Shown piece after piece: positions 1 through 8,805 of a stretch of 33,055 bases of DNA. The position numbers and the translations under genes are program-made. The notes beneath the pieces were generated by a model. The model made no database searches, had not been told where the DNA came from, and worked only from the letters and a program-made list of their open reading frames with translations. Where the stretch lies: positions 1 to 33,055 of the forward strand of contig JASNJN010000112.1 in the NCBI GenBank assembly GCA_030180075.1, in the 5' to 3' direction. Numbering within the stretch: the first letter of the stretch is position 1; every line of letters starts with the position of its first letter. This DNA comes from Mikrocytos mackini (Eukaryota; Endomyxa; Ascetosporea; Mikrocytida; Mikrocytiidae).

Positions 1-93
1 CACATCCTACAGAAACAATGAACAATCTTCATACAGTAGACCTAATTTCAGACAACATCGAGATCAGAGAACTCCCAGCAGGATACACNNANN

Positions 94-318
94 TCAACAA
101 CTGAGGATAACACACAGACATCAAACAATGAAAGTAGTACACAAACATCTAATACTGAGAATAGTACACAGACATCAACAACTGAGAATAGTACACAGAC
201 ATCTAACACTGAGGATACAATAGATGATATGACAGAGACGGCTTTTGATGAAATGATAATGAGAGAAAACAATTCGTTTTTTCCTACAGAGTTAAATGTG
301 ACTAAATCCCACTCGTAA
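94..318 (+). CDS. 3' end of a low-complexity Thr/Ser/Asn-rich ORF (partial)
   Basis: This is an open frame that ends at TAA 316-318. Its 5' side is lost in ambiguous bases (nnann, 89-93). It encodes a Thr/Ser/Gln/Asn/Glu-rich stretch built on a nine-residue repeat of the form TQTSxTENS, then an acidic tail containing TIDDMTETAFDEM. The sequence before the ambiguous bases (2-88) reads in another frame as an Arg/Asn/Gln-rich basic stretch, so the two sides should not be assumed to join. The basic stretch is loosely like the tail of the gag protein at 2705-3925, so a second retroelement relic is possible. An ordinary low-complexity host protein is equally possible. No domain is recognised. Confidence 0.35.
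   Translation, partial: STTEDNTQTSNNESSTQTSNTENSTQTSTTENSTQTSNTEDTIDDMTETAFDEMIMRENNSFFPTELNVTKSHS
112..219 (+). repeat. 27-bp in-frame tandem repeat, about four copies
   Basis: Four consecutive 27-base units start at 112, 139, 166 and 193. Each encodes a variant of TQTSxTENS, and the last one diverges. The period is a multiple of three, so copy changes keep the frame. Ambiguous bases lie just upstream, as often happens where repeats defeat assembly. Confidence 0.8.
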
Positions 319-688
319 TAGATATAGCTGCAAGTTTAACTTTATGTCAAAAGCATGTTAGTGAAACTTTTTGTTACGGATTTAAATAAGGTATGTTTAT
401 ACAATCGATTGAATCATCTTAAATGTTAGGTTACACTATTGAAAATGGAGGAAATTGATGCAAGTTTGTTTTCTTCTATAACGTAATTTTAACTAGGTAT
501 GGCTATATATAATATATAGTATTTAATTGTAATTTTAAACAAAAGTTTTGCAGATTTTTGTTATGTAAAAACTTTTATAAATCTAAATTGTGTAATTTAG
601 ATCTTTTTAATCGTAAAAAATCATTTACAAAAGATTGTTTCCTTTAATATTACAACAACTTCTATTTTAATTTAACATTTATATTTTA
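319..688. other. A/T-rich intergenic stretch, no gene seen
   Basis: No frame of useful length on either strand and no RNA gene that I recognise. It holds the 3' flanks of the repeat ORF (reading right) and the membrane-protein gene (reading left). Confidence 0.6.
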
Positions 689-1536
689 CTATACAACGTC
701 ATCATAATTCTTTTGTATTTCATCATTCGGTCTTTGTATTTTCTTTCTCAGTACCAAAACAAATCCTATCACTATTATACACACAATAATGCAAACAATA
801 GCAATTATAAGACCCACTGGTAAATCCTTTTCTTTTAATATATCCATATAAGCATCAATTAATATTTTAGAAGTGAAAGTTCCTGTAAACGAATTTAAAT
901 GTGTTTTTTCATCCCCGCTCAATATTCTCACAATCTTTTCATCATTTATTTCAACCATCAAAAACAATCTGTTCACAACATCGTCTTCATCTTCATTATC
1001 ACCATAAAAATAGACGACAAAACTTCCAGGTTTCATTCCACTGAAACCTCTAAATCTGTCCTGATCACCACGAGTCATAAAAGATTGTTTCAACTCCATG
1101 GGTTCACATTTCTTTTTTTCCACATCAACCCCATCGATTTGTGCAAGGCAAACATCTCCTTCGTAGCGTTAGCTTCTATTTTAAGCTTTTCCTCGTAGCC
1201 CTTGGCTTTTCTCATGTCTTTACGTTGTTTAATTAGATTTTCGCGGTGTTTTTCCATAAGTTTCTTCTCTGTCTTTGAATCCTTGAAATAGTCGACTACT
1301 ACGTACCCACAGTTTTCTGGGTGAATTTTGAGAGTATACTTTCCTTTGTCTTTTGTTAAAGTGTAGTTTGGGGTTGATGACTCGTTCTTAACAACCAGTA
1401 ACACAAATTCTCTTTCCATATACCGTCGAAACCTAGTTGCAAAAGAAATAGTGTTATATCTCGCTATTTCACTTGTAGATGTTATATGTTGGAATATTAT
1501 AAACAACGAAGCCCCAAGCAATGTAAAAATTGTCAT
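689..1536 (-). pseudogene. Probable single-pass membrane protein, split by one frame change
   Basis: Two minus-strand frames tile this locus. The first (1536 to 1090, 148 aa) starts with a hydrophobic leader MTIFTLLGASLFIIF, fit for a signal peptide, followed by a charged, partly helical region. The second (1123 to 689, 144 aa) ends with a strong membrane segment, VGLIIAIVCIIVCIIVIGF, and a short basic/acidic tail. Alone, one has a leader without an anchor and the other an anchor without a leader. Together they would give a type I membrane protein of about 280 aa. The frames overlap at a run of seven A (minus strand, about 1114-1120) and the shift is -1. An A/T-rich box sits directly before ATG 1536. 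A miscalled homopolymer, real decay, or programmed -1 slippage are all possible. The leader, middle and anchor order is reminiscent of p24 cargo receptors, but I cannot support that family. Confidence 0.55.
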
Positions 1537-1560
1537 TCAAAATTTCTAAAGATTTTAATT
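1537..1560 (-). promoter_or_regulatory. AAATTT-type upstream box
   Basis: Directly before ATG 1536 the minus strand reads A/T-only sequence with AATTAAAATC and GAAATTTTG, matching the AAATTT-like signal known near microsporidian starts. It supports 1536 as the start. Confidence 0.45.
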
Positions 1561-2452
1561 GTTATTTTTGTTTTTACTATTGAATAAGCCGTATTGGTTT
1601 ATATTTGCATTAAAACAAATGGGTATGTTTATATATACCAATAAACAAGTAGGGTGACTTTTTTAGAATTTTTATGCACAGGTTCGCAAATTCAAAAAAA
1701 TATCGGCTTAACGTTTTCTCACAACAACAAACACTATTGAGCAAATTTCTTAATTATTAAGATTTATTTGGCCTTATAAAATTCTGATTCTGAAACGGAC
1801 TTCATTTACAATAGGTTTGTGGTATTTCTTTAAAATATCTTTATTTACTAAAATCAAAGATAATTAAATTATTTAATATTTTGACACTCACATGATTTTA
1901 TATAAACTCTGTGATCTTTGTTTTCACAAAATTTTCATAATATATTCAAATGTGCTTTATAATCCGCTTCTACATTGAAAAATATTATCAATTGAATGAA
2001 ATTTCTAATTAATCTCTATAGTTTTGTTTCCTTGGCAAATCAATTAGATTGGTTTTATTGAATCTTGAATCTAAAATATTCAAATGAGACAATCAAATCA
2101 GTTATGTTTACAGAATTCCGTCTCGTAAAGTGTTAATGTTGTTCTTTAAAACATGTGTCACATGAATTCAGTTTCGAATCTATTCTAAAATTTTGGGGTT
2201 ATATCATATTTCTTTAGATGGGTTAATAATTGTATGAAGTTAGTAAAGTATAAAATCGATGTTTTCGGTCTATTAGAAATGTTAAGGTATAGAATGAGTG
2301 CTTTGTTAGAAGTTTATTCGCTAGTCGACGATCTCTGTGCGTAAGCACTTTAAAACATAGTCAATGTGTTAGTAAATCGTGTACGTCCCCCAAGTACTAT
2401 TATTAACCCCCAAGCTTACTTCCTGTCATCAGCCAACCCATAACTCTTTTCT
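1561..2452. other. Long intergenic stretch, about 0.9 kb
   Basis: No convincing coding frame. The right end (about 2385-2412) has two runs of five C in the same local context (CCCCCAAG twice), a CCC-type signal placed as expected ahead of the NIF3 fragment start at 2453. I searched by eye for a repeat shared with the flank beyond the retroelement (5848-6434) and found none. Confidence 0.5.
2385..2412 (+). promoter_or_regulatory. Double CCC-type signal before the NIF3 fragment
   Basis: Two CCCCCAAG motifs lie about 40-65 bases upstream of ATG 2453. CCC-like motifs are described upstream of microsporidian genes. Here they suggest that the fragment keeps its old promoter. Confidence 0.4.
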
Positions 2453-2596
2453 ATGGAAAATTTTAAAAAACTTACAACTCTTCTATATGAACACTTCCCT
2501 ATTGATGACACACTTGACTGGGACAATGTCGGCCATATATTAAAAACAAATAATCCAGATTGTTCAAAGATCCTTGTAACGAACGATGTAACCTGA
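2453..2596 (+). pseudogene. N-terminal fragment of a NIF3/DUF34 family gene
   Basis: A 47-codon frame from ATG 2453 to TGA 2594-2596. Its translation carries the hallmark NIF3 (YbgI/DUF34) N-terminus: a helix, then HFPIDDTLDWDNVG (matching the family's P..LAE.WDNVGL), then a strand CSKILVTNDVT (matching the family's KVLVALDVT). Family proteins are about 250-300 aa with a di-metal site built from later His and Asp/Glu residues. All of that is absent: the frame ends right after the first strand, and none of the three frames up to 2704 continues the family pattern. The retroelement gag begins 109 bases downstream, so a mobile insertion or rearrangement probably removed the rest. No C-terminal NIF3 piece was found beyond the element. 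Confidence 0.6.
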
Positions 2597-2704
2597 CGTA
2601 ATGAGATAATTTAGGACATAGTTCTGATGGATGATGAGAGAAACAATTCCAGAACGATAACTAAATATTGTTAATAAAAATAACTTCTTGAATTTTATAG
2701 AAAT

Positions 2705-3925
2705 ATGAATAATAGAAAATATAGTTATAAGTCAAATTCGAATAGGCCAACAACTTACTCTAGTAGAACAAGCTTTCATAAACCTAGAGCGTGCCTCGAT
2801 AAGTCGATTTATACCAACATTATATTGAACGGAACGACTCCGTTACAATACGTCAAAATGAATTCATTTGGCACACGACCAGAGTCACACTACAACTCGC
2901 AAGGTCTACGCGCTTCTCAGGAAGACACTTCGCCAATTACAAATTTTAAATTTCTAATACAACCGACCTCAGAAGGAACCTCGGTCGACAACCCATTAGC
3001 AGGTAATGGCATTAATCCCACAGTTGCTGAATGCACAGACACAGAAGAGCAAGAGTTCCTATCCATCATACTCAACGCTACCATGCGAATACAATCGGAG
3101 TATGCAAGGGACTATAACAAGAATTTTAAAGCAGTGAAATCAAATTATTCGGTTAAACCATCGGGAACAGATCTAGTCTTACAACGAACACTCGATGTCA
3201 TGTCCAATATCAAAGAACAGAACTTATTTCAATGGACCACTGAACTAATCGAAGCAGGATCATTATGTGGCTGGAATCAACAAACTTCTTTAGCCGCAGT
3301 ACAGACCTTACTTTCTCCTAACCTCAAACAACACACTAGTCAGTGTACAAATGCAGGACAAATTATGAAGACGCTATTTAGAATGAAATACAATAGTTTA
3401 GACGCGTCACAGTATCACACGTTACTTCTAAAGTTAAGACAAAAAGACTTCTATACCATTGCAGAGTATACAGCTGCAATCAGTGATTTAACGGATCGAA
3501 TTACTTTGAGTGAGAAGTTCAGTTTGGATTACAATCTTAAAAAGCGAACTGAAACTTTTAAGAACGGACTTGAGGAAAGCACTAAGATAGAGATGGCCAA
3601 AATGAACATATCGGATGCACAGGAAATGTTCGAGGTCATAAACAGGGCTGAAAGTCTAGTAAGCACCCAAATCACTTCTCAATTAACTCAGAATACAAAT
3701 AGTTACCAATCGAGATATCAACCTCCTTACAAGCCTTTTAACAATCACTATAACCAACGAAAACAATTCAATAACTATAGGGAAACACCCACAAGGGAAA
3801 ACCCTACTGCAAACACCATCAAAGCCATGGTCATAGGACAGAGGATTGTCGAAGATACAATCAAGAGCATTCAACTTCTTCAACAAGGTTTAAAAACAAC
3901 AGAAAAGAAGATCTTAATGCGATAG
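2705..3925 (+). CDS. gag: Retrotransposon gag-like protein
   Basis: Frame of 406 aa. The central part (about residues 155-320) is a helical retrotransposon gag capsid-type region with LFQWTTELIEAG and a run of amphipathic helices ending EMFEVINRAESLVSTQ. The C-terminal part turns basic and Asn/Gln/Tyr-rich, as in a nucleocapsid tail. The N-terminal 100 residues are low complexity. Its role would be the particle shell of the element. It overlaps the pol frame. Described only as a part of the fossil element. Confidence 0.7.
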   Translation: MNNRKYSYKSNSNRPTTYSSRTSFHKPRACLDKSIYTNIILNGTTPLQYVKMNSFGTRPESHYNSQGLRASQEDTSPITNFKFLIQPTSEGTSVDNPLAGNGINPTVAECTDTEEQEFLSIILNATMRIQSEYARDYNKNFKAVKSNYSVKPSGTDLVLQRTLDVMSNIKEQNLFQWTTELIEAGSLCGWNQQTSLAAVQTLLSPNLKQHTSQCTNAGQIMKTLFRMKYNSLDASQYHTLLLKLRQKDFYTIAEYTAAISDLTDRITLSEKFSLDYNLKKRTETFKNGLEESTKIEMAKMNISDAQEMFEVINRAESLVSTQITSQLTQNTNSYQSRYQPPYKPFNNHYNQRKQFNNYRETPTRENPTANTIKAMVIGQRIVEDTIKSIQLLQQGLKTTEKKILMR

Positions 3926-5847
3926 CGGAGAATAAAACTCCATACAAAGAAATCTTACTCAATATACAGATAGATAACAATACATATCGAGCTTTAATCG
4001 ATACCGGAGCTTCATCTAACTTTATAAGTAAAGAAATAGCCAAGAAAGAAAGCTTAGAATTGAAAGAGACGGATAATAAAGAAGCAGTGACCGTAGATAA
4101 GCGACCGTTAACCATTGAACAAAAAACAGAGGTTACGTTCCAATTGGAAAATGATAAGAACAATACTTACTCTTCGCCATTTTGCGTTATTAATCAACTG
4201 TCATTCGATGTTATACTAGGAACACAATTTCTTACAGATAATTCAGTAATCATTGATTACGAAAGAGGTTCTATTAACATTGACGGTTCCATATTCTTTT
4301 GGAAAGATCCAATACCTAATCCACATGACACAAGCTTAATAGAAAGAACAAAAGTGTGTAGTCTACACGTCAACAGAGAAAAAGTAGATCAGTTTATTAA
4401 CTCATACATGCTTAACAATCCAGTTCTAGGATGCATGCCTGGGATAGAACATCACATAAAACTAAAAGACGATGTTCCGGTGAGACAAAAACCATATCCA
4501 GTTCCCTTACCAAAGTTAAAGAGTACAGAAGAAGAACTGAATAAATTAGAGGAATTGGGAGTCATACAACGAAGTACTTCTCCTTACGCGTCAGCAGCCT
4601 TTCCAATATACAAAAAGAATGGAAAGATAAGGCTAGTTGTCGATTACAGGGGAATAAACAAAAATACCGTAAACTCTAACTTCCCACTGCCTAAGATAAA
4701 CGATTACTTAGCCCAATTAGGCGACTCTTCAGTTTTTTCACAAATAGACTTGAACATGGGATACTACCAGGTACCAGTTTATCCTGATGATAGGAAATAC
4801 ACTTCATTCGTCATACTTAATAGACAATACGAATTTACGCGCATGCCATTCGGCTTAAGTAACGCGCCTAGAACCTTCCAGGAAGCGATTTTAGATATAT
4901 TCCAAGGATATGATTACGTCAAAGTCTACCTTGACGACATTTTAGTTCATTCAAAAGACGACAATGAACATAACGAACATCTTTACAATGTCTTGAAACT
5001 TTTACAAGAAAGAAAGATTTCCATAAATTGGTCAAAGACAAACCTATTCAAACCGGAAGTAAAGTATCTAGGACACACGATATCAGGAAAAGGAATATCT
5101 CCAGATACTACAAAAATAGAAACTTTTACATACAATAAACCAAAAACAAAACGAGATGTGATGAAATTACTTGGCTTCTTACAATGGTTCAGACCATACA
5201 TTCAAAATGCCTCAAAGAAATTAACATTCCTTACACTAAAGCTACATAAAGATAAAAAACTTGTTTGGACAGAAGAGGACAGTAAACAAGCAGATCAGTA
5301 CATAGAAGAAGTAAAACAAAAGACATTACTTAACTTCCCTGATCCTAGTCAAAAATATCTGTTACAAACAGACGCGTCAGACAACGCGATTGGCTCCATG
5401 TTATGTCAAAAAGACAAAATAATAGGATTCTACTCTTACAATCTAAACAAAACAGAAAGAAATTATACTACAACAGAAAAAGAATACCACGCCATTTGGA
5501 AAAGTCTACAACATTTCAAGACAATCATATTTGGCGCAGAACTTGAATTACAAACAGACAATAAAAACCTCCTCGGTATATCGGAATCTACTAAACGAAC
5601 CGAGAGATGGAAAATTGCAATTCAGGATATGAATATCACACTAACCCATATTGCGGGAATAGCAAACATTGTGGCAGATCATTTATCCAGAGTGTGTACC
5701 GCAATAACTCCAACAATTGAAGTATCTTCAACTGCTTTTGTGAAGGGGAAGATAGTAAAGTGGCAAAGAAATGTCATAGTTACAGACGAGATTACACAGA
5801 TTAACATACCAGAATTAGGTGAAATTAATCGACAATCAAAAACATAA
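3781..5847 (+). CDS. pol: Retrotransposon pol: protease, RT, RNase H
   Basis: The open pol frame shows, in order: a Cys/His cluster like a nucleocapsid zinc knuckle (YCKHHQSHGHRTEDCR, about 3808-3855); a retropepsin active site DTGAS (4000 onward) after a hydrophobic strand; the RT domain, with VVDYRGINK, the FTRMPFGLSNAPRTFQ block and the catalytic YLDD (about 4930); and RNase H with QTDASDNAIG and the closing HIAGIANIVADHLSR. This order and these blocks are typical of Ty3/gypsy elements. After RNase H only about 50 residues remain and no integrase zinc finger or DDE core is seen. A good RT match is certain; element completeness is not. Confidence 0.9.
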   Translation, partial: GNTHKGKPYCKHHQSHGHRTEDCRRYNQEHSTSSTRFKNNRKEDLNAIAENKTPYKEILLNIQIDNNTYRALIDTGASSNFISKEIAKKESLELKETDNKEAVTVDKRPLTIEQKTEVTFQLENDKNNTYSSPFCVINQLSFDVILGTQFLTDNSVIIDYERGSINIDGSIFFWKDPIPNPHDTSLIERTKVCSLHVNREKVDQFINSYMLNNPVLGCMPGIEHHIKLKDDVPVRQKPYPVPLPKLKSTEEELNKLEELGVIQRSTSPYASAAFPIYKKNGKIRLVVDYRGINKNTVNSNFPLPKINDYLAQLGDSSVFSQIDLNMGYYQVPVYPDDRKYTSFVILNRQYEFTRMPFGLSNAPRTFQEAILDIFQGYDYVKVYLDDILVHSKDDNEHNEHLYNVLKLLQERKISINWSKTNLFKPEVKYLGHTISGKGISPDTTKIETFTYNKPKTKRDVMKLLGFLQWFRPYIQNASKKLTFLTLKLHKDKKLVWTEEDSKQADQYIEEVKQKTLLNFPDPSQKYLLQTDASDNAIGSMLCQKDKIIGFYSYNLNKTERNYTTTEKEYHAIWKSLQHFKTIIFGAELELQTDNKNLLGISESTKRTERWKIAIQDMNITLTHIAGIANIVADHLSRVCTAITPTIEVSSTAFVKGKIVKWQRNVIVTDEITQINIPELGEINRQSKT

Positions 5848-6434
5848 TAAACTCCCATAATATAAGAAACCTAGTTGTAAAAAATTTTTTCTTGGATTTG
5901 TAAGAAACTCAACAAAAAAACATGCAAGGCAGACAACTAAACCCAACATCCCTCAGGATTTCCGACATCAAACACAAAAGATAAAATCGTATACTTAATA
6001 GATAAACTCACAAACAACATAATTTTCAGAAAACTGTCGGCCGTTTTATATTAATCGGTGCCTTGTTCAGTGTTAATTTTGTGATCTATTAAACTTCTTT
6101 TGAATTCACCCATTGAAAGAAAACTTCTATACGCTCCGCAAAACACTGTTGGTAATTGCTGAAGTTAGTTGATTTTATAAGTTGTCAAAATAGAATGTAA
6201 AGTATGTGAATAGATGTGGGTGGGCTTTAGAAATTGAAATTGTATTCTTTGAAAAATAAATGTAAAATTTCGAAATGTTATACAAAATCCAGGTAATACA
6301 TTTATAGACCATTAAAATACATTACACAAGCTAATCGGCTATACATTATCAAATATATAAGTCTCAGTTGAAATTGAGCATTTATAAATTACTTTACACA
6401 CTTTTTACTTTTTAGTTATTATGATATTATAGTA
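5848..6434. other. Intergenic stretch after the retroelement
   Basis: A/T-rich, with no frame of note. No integrase-like or NIF3-like coding and no recognisable LTR. It covers the 3' flank of the fossil and the 3' flank of the minus-strand membrane gene ending at 6435. Confidence 0.55.
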
Positions 6435-7451
6435 TTATACACCAATTGGTGCTAATGATAAAATGGTTTCTTTCTTCTTACTCCTAGTCTTCAAACAACA
6501 ATAAAGTAAAATAACAAGCAAAATAAACCCTGCTATTACAGAGCACAGAATGGTGAGTTTCTTCCAAAGTGGCATAGACTTTTCAACTTCTGTAGTTTGC
6601 GTTGTAATTTCTTGCTCTTTGAACAAATCTTCTGCGAAGTTTAAACATTTAATTCCTTTGTTTGCGTACTCTTTTTTAAACCCAACATTGTCGCTAAGAA
6701 TTAACTTATCTAACGACCCATTTATAGTGAACTCCAACAGTTTTTTGTCGGATATATATGCGCGCAGATTGTCGTGAGTTATAGTTTTTAAGTCCACTCC
6801 TGGAAAGCTGAATTCTATCACCATGTCATTTTTTCTGTCTAATTTCGTCTTAGCCTTTTTAGACATATTATCTCCTACAAATTTGAGGAAAGTATCACCC
6901 TTCAAAGGAGGTACTTTTTTGAAATATAAGTCGTCTACAATTCCGTCTGGGTCCTTTGCCTCTTCAGAAGTTGTAAAGGAACTGGTCGATTCAGATTTTG
7001 ATGTTACCGATGTTTGTGAAGATGATGAAGAAGAAGAAGAAGAAGAAACAGTCTCCGTTTCGACTTCTCGGTTAACATGTTCTAGATAATAGTTATAGTA
7101 ACGCTTTAGCACAGAGTAAACTTTTGGGTTCTTTTCCATAGAAACAGTTATGTTGTTTTCGACGATTTTCATTAAAGTTGCCATATCTTCTTTTGTTATT
7201 GTGTACGCGAGGTGGGAAGCGTGGGGATGCTGTACGGGCTTTGCTTTTGGATTTACAAAGAGTAAATAAATGTTGATTATTAAGTATACGAATGGCATGG
7301 GAGTAGTTGGTGGGCTTGTAAGATCATATGACTTTTCGACAGCTTGGAAGCACATCGTGATGGGGTGCAGCCGTGAATTGATCAATTTTACGAACGTGTA
7401 CTTCCCATTTTGTGTGTTAAGCACCACGTTTACGTTTGATCCAGATGTCAT
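6435..7451 (-). CDS. Ser-rich membrane protein, function unknown
   Basis: 338 aa. An in-frame stop lies ten codons before ATG 7451, so this start is the only good one. Layout: an N-terminal segment with a weaker hydrophobic stretch MPFVYLIINIYLLFV (about 53-67), a Ser/Thr/Glu low-complexity linker including ten Ser in a row (encoded by a TCT/TCA microsatellite near 7021-7048), a folded-looking charged domain (about 175-285), then a clear membrane anchor ILCSVIAGFILLVILLYCCL (about 300-319) and a short tail with RSKKK. The Ser-rich linker is likely exposed and O-glycosylated if the protein enters the secretory path. There is no classical leader at the very N-terminus, so topology is uncertain. 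I recognise no family. The two-segment plan resembles that of the split gene at 689-1536, but I see no residue-level similarity. Confidence 0.7.
   Translation of the reverse strand: MTSGSNVNVVLNTQNGKYTFVKLINSRLHPITMCFQAVEKSYDLTSPPTTPMPFVYLIINIYLLFVNPKAKPVQHPHASHLAYTITKEDMATLMKIVENNITVSMEKNPKVYSVLKRYYNYYLEHVNREVETETVSSSSSSSSSSQTSVTSKSESTSSFTTSEEAKDPDGIVDDLYFKKVPPLKGDTFLKFVGDNMSKKAKTKLDRKNDMVIEFSFPGVDLKTITHDNLRAYISDKKLLEFTINGSLDKLILSDNVGFKKEYANKGIKCLNFAEDLFKEQEITTQTTEVEKSMPLWKKLTILCSVIAGFILLVILLYCCLKTRSKKKETILSLAPIGV
7018..7050. repeat. GAA/TTC trinucleotide microsatellite
   Basis: A short GAA-type tract on the plus strand, read as Ser codons on the minus strand inside the membrane-protein gene. 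Its length may vary between isolates without breaking the frame. Confidence 0.7.
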
Positions 7452-7631
7452 AGTCAGAAAGTTAAATTTGTGTTTCAGTTACACCGAAAGGTTGAAACAC
7501 GTAAATAAGTATGTAAATATGCCATGTTAGTTGTTAGGAATATAAACATTAAGAGGAAAGTTGTTGGGACCAGAAGTGTCCGTTGAAAGAAGTTAACCGA
7601 TAATGTTTTTGTTTATTTTGAAAAGTTAAAT

Positions 7632-8552
7632 ATGAGCCAAAAAGATTTCTACAACGTACTTGGGGTTGCGAAAGATGCCACAAAAGACCAGATCAAGAAA
7701 GCCTATCGCAAACTGGCCCTCAAATTCCACCCTGACAAAAACAAATCTCCAGATGCAAAGGAGAAGTTTCAAGACATTTCAAAGGCTTATTCTGTACTAT
7801 CTGACGACAAAAACCGTTCAAAATATGACAAGTTCGGCGCTAACTACGATAAGGTCGGTGACGGAATGGACTCAGGCTTTTTCGGAGGAAACGGAGGAAG
7901 TTATCAATTCTCTTCTGGTTCAGCTGGGTTTGATCCATTCAAAGTGTTCGAGCAAGCATTTGGCGGTCGTGGCGGGAGCGGCTTTGACTTCAGTTTTGGG
8001 GACAGCATACGCGAGAAAGTAAAGCCAACGATTGTTGAAGTCTGGTGTACATTAGAGCAGTTGTTCAGTGGCGCTATTAGGAAGTTTAAAATAAAGCCAA
8101 GTAAATTAGACGCAAATGGTCGACTTTACGTACAAGAGAAGATTTTAGAAGTTAAGATAAGCCCAGGTTATAAAGAGGGTACAAAAATAAAGTACGAAAA
8201 TGAAGGAGACCATTACAGAGGAATGAATCCGGGCGATATTATTTTTGTTATCAAGGAAACTAGACATGGGACTTTTATAAGGGTTAAAGATGACTTGCAT
8301 TTGAAAAAGACCGTTAGTCTTAAGGAAGCGCTTACTGGAGCTTGTTTTATTGTGAACTCAATAGATAGTAAAGCACACAAAGTGACAATTAAAAATGTTA
8401 TTAGACCAGGGTGTATACATAAAATTAAAGGTGCAGGAATGGTTAATAGTAAAAACTGGCCACAAAGAGGGGATTTGGTGATCGAATTTAACGTGGAATT
8501 TCCGAGAAGATTAAATGATGAGCAAAAGAATAAACTAAGGGAGATATTGTAA
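7632..8552 (+). CDS. Class II (DNAJB/Sis1-type) Hsp40 co-chaperone
   Basis: 306 aa. Residues 4-70 are a J domain with the essential HPD at 33-35, between helix II ([14 protein letters not shown]) and helix III. It would stimulate Hsp70 ATPase and deliver unfolded clients. Residues about 75-128 are a Gly/Phe-rich linker ([12 protein letters not shown] and similar). The rest (about 133-306) fits the two beta-rich C-terminal client-binding domains, with the family features KIKYENEGD and [12 protein letters not shown]. There is no zinc-binding CxxCxGxG cluster, so it is class II, close in length to eukaryotic Sis1/DNAJB1 but shorter by about 40 residues. No signal peptide, so it is cytosolic or nuclear. 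The start ATG 7632 directly precedes the J domain. It is transcribed divergently from the membrane gene at 7451. Confidence 0.93.
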   Translation: MSQKDFYNVLGVAKDATKDQIKKAYRKLALKFHPDKNKSPDAKEKFQDISKAYSVLSDDKNRSKYDKFGANYDKVGDGMDSGFFGGNGGSYQFSSGSAGFDPFKVFEQAFGGRGGSGFDFSFGDSIREKVKPTIVEVWCTLEQLFSGAIRKFKIKPSKLDANGRLYVQEKILEVKISPGYKEGTKIKYENEGDHYRGMNPGDIIFVIKETRHGTFIRVKDDLHLKKTVSLKEALTGACFIVNSIDSKAHKVTIKNVIRPGCIHKIKGAGMVNSKNWPQRGDLVIEFNVEFPRRLNDEQKNKLREIL

Positions 8553-8805
8553 TAATAAGTTATTTATGATTTAATAATAATTTAAACAGTTCTTTACATA
8601 GCTATTGTAATTTTAATTTATAATGTATGACTGCTTCATCATTGCATGGTACTATTTTAACGTATTTTATGTTGTGATAGAATATAATCATAGTCCACTA
8701 TTGAATTTTAATTTCTGACTATGCAACCTTTTTTCTTGAATATAAATCACGTGAATAAATAAACGGTTTATTCGATGTTCGTATATAACATATAATATTT
8801 ATGTG

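Larger units (their letters stand above)
2705..5847 (+). mobile_element. Ty3/gypsy-type LTR retrotransposon fossil (internal region)
   Basis: The parts, in order, are a gag frame (2705-3925), then a pol frame with a zinc-knuckle-like motif, aspartic protease, reverse transcriptase and RNase H (to 5847). Gag and pol overlap in different frames, as is common in the family, where frameshifting links them. No integrase and no pair of long terminal repeats was recognised on either side, so the copy looks incomplete. The long open frames argue for moderate rather than great age. The order protease-RT-RNase H and the RT type point to the Metaviridae side rather than Copia. It sits 109 bases after the NIF3 fragment. 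Confidence 0.85.

Noticed and set aside
255-278. About 20-base similarity to 2625-2647 (GATGAGAGAAACAATTC-like)
   Set aside because: Short, A-rich and not extended on either side. It might link two retroelement relics but is too weak to claim.
689-1536. p24/GOLD cargo-receptor identity for the split membrane gene
   Set aside because: Leader, middle region and anchor are in the right order, but the conserved GOLD strands and the tail motif are not convincing.
6036-6060. GTCGGCC shared with 2527-2540 as an LTR hint
   Set aside because: Only seven bases match and the surroundings do not align.
6435-7451. Homology between this membrane protein and the split gene at 689-1536
   Set aside because: Similar plan only; no aligned residues beyond hydrophobic segments.
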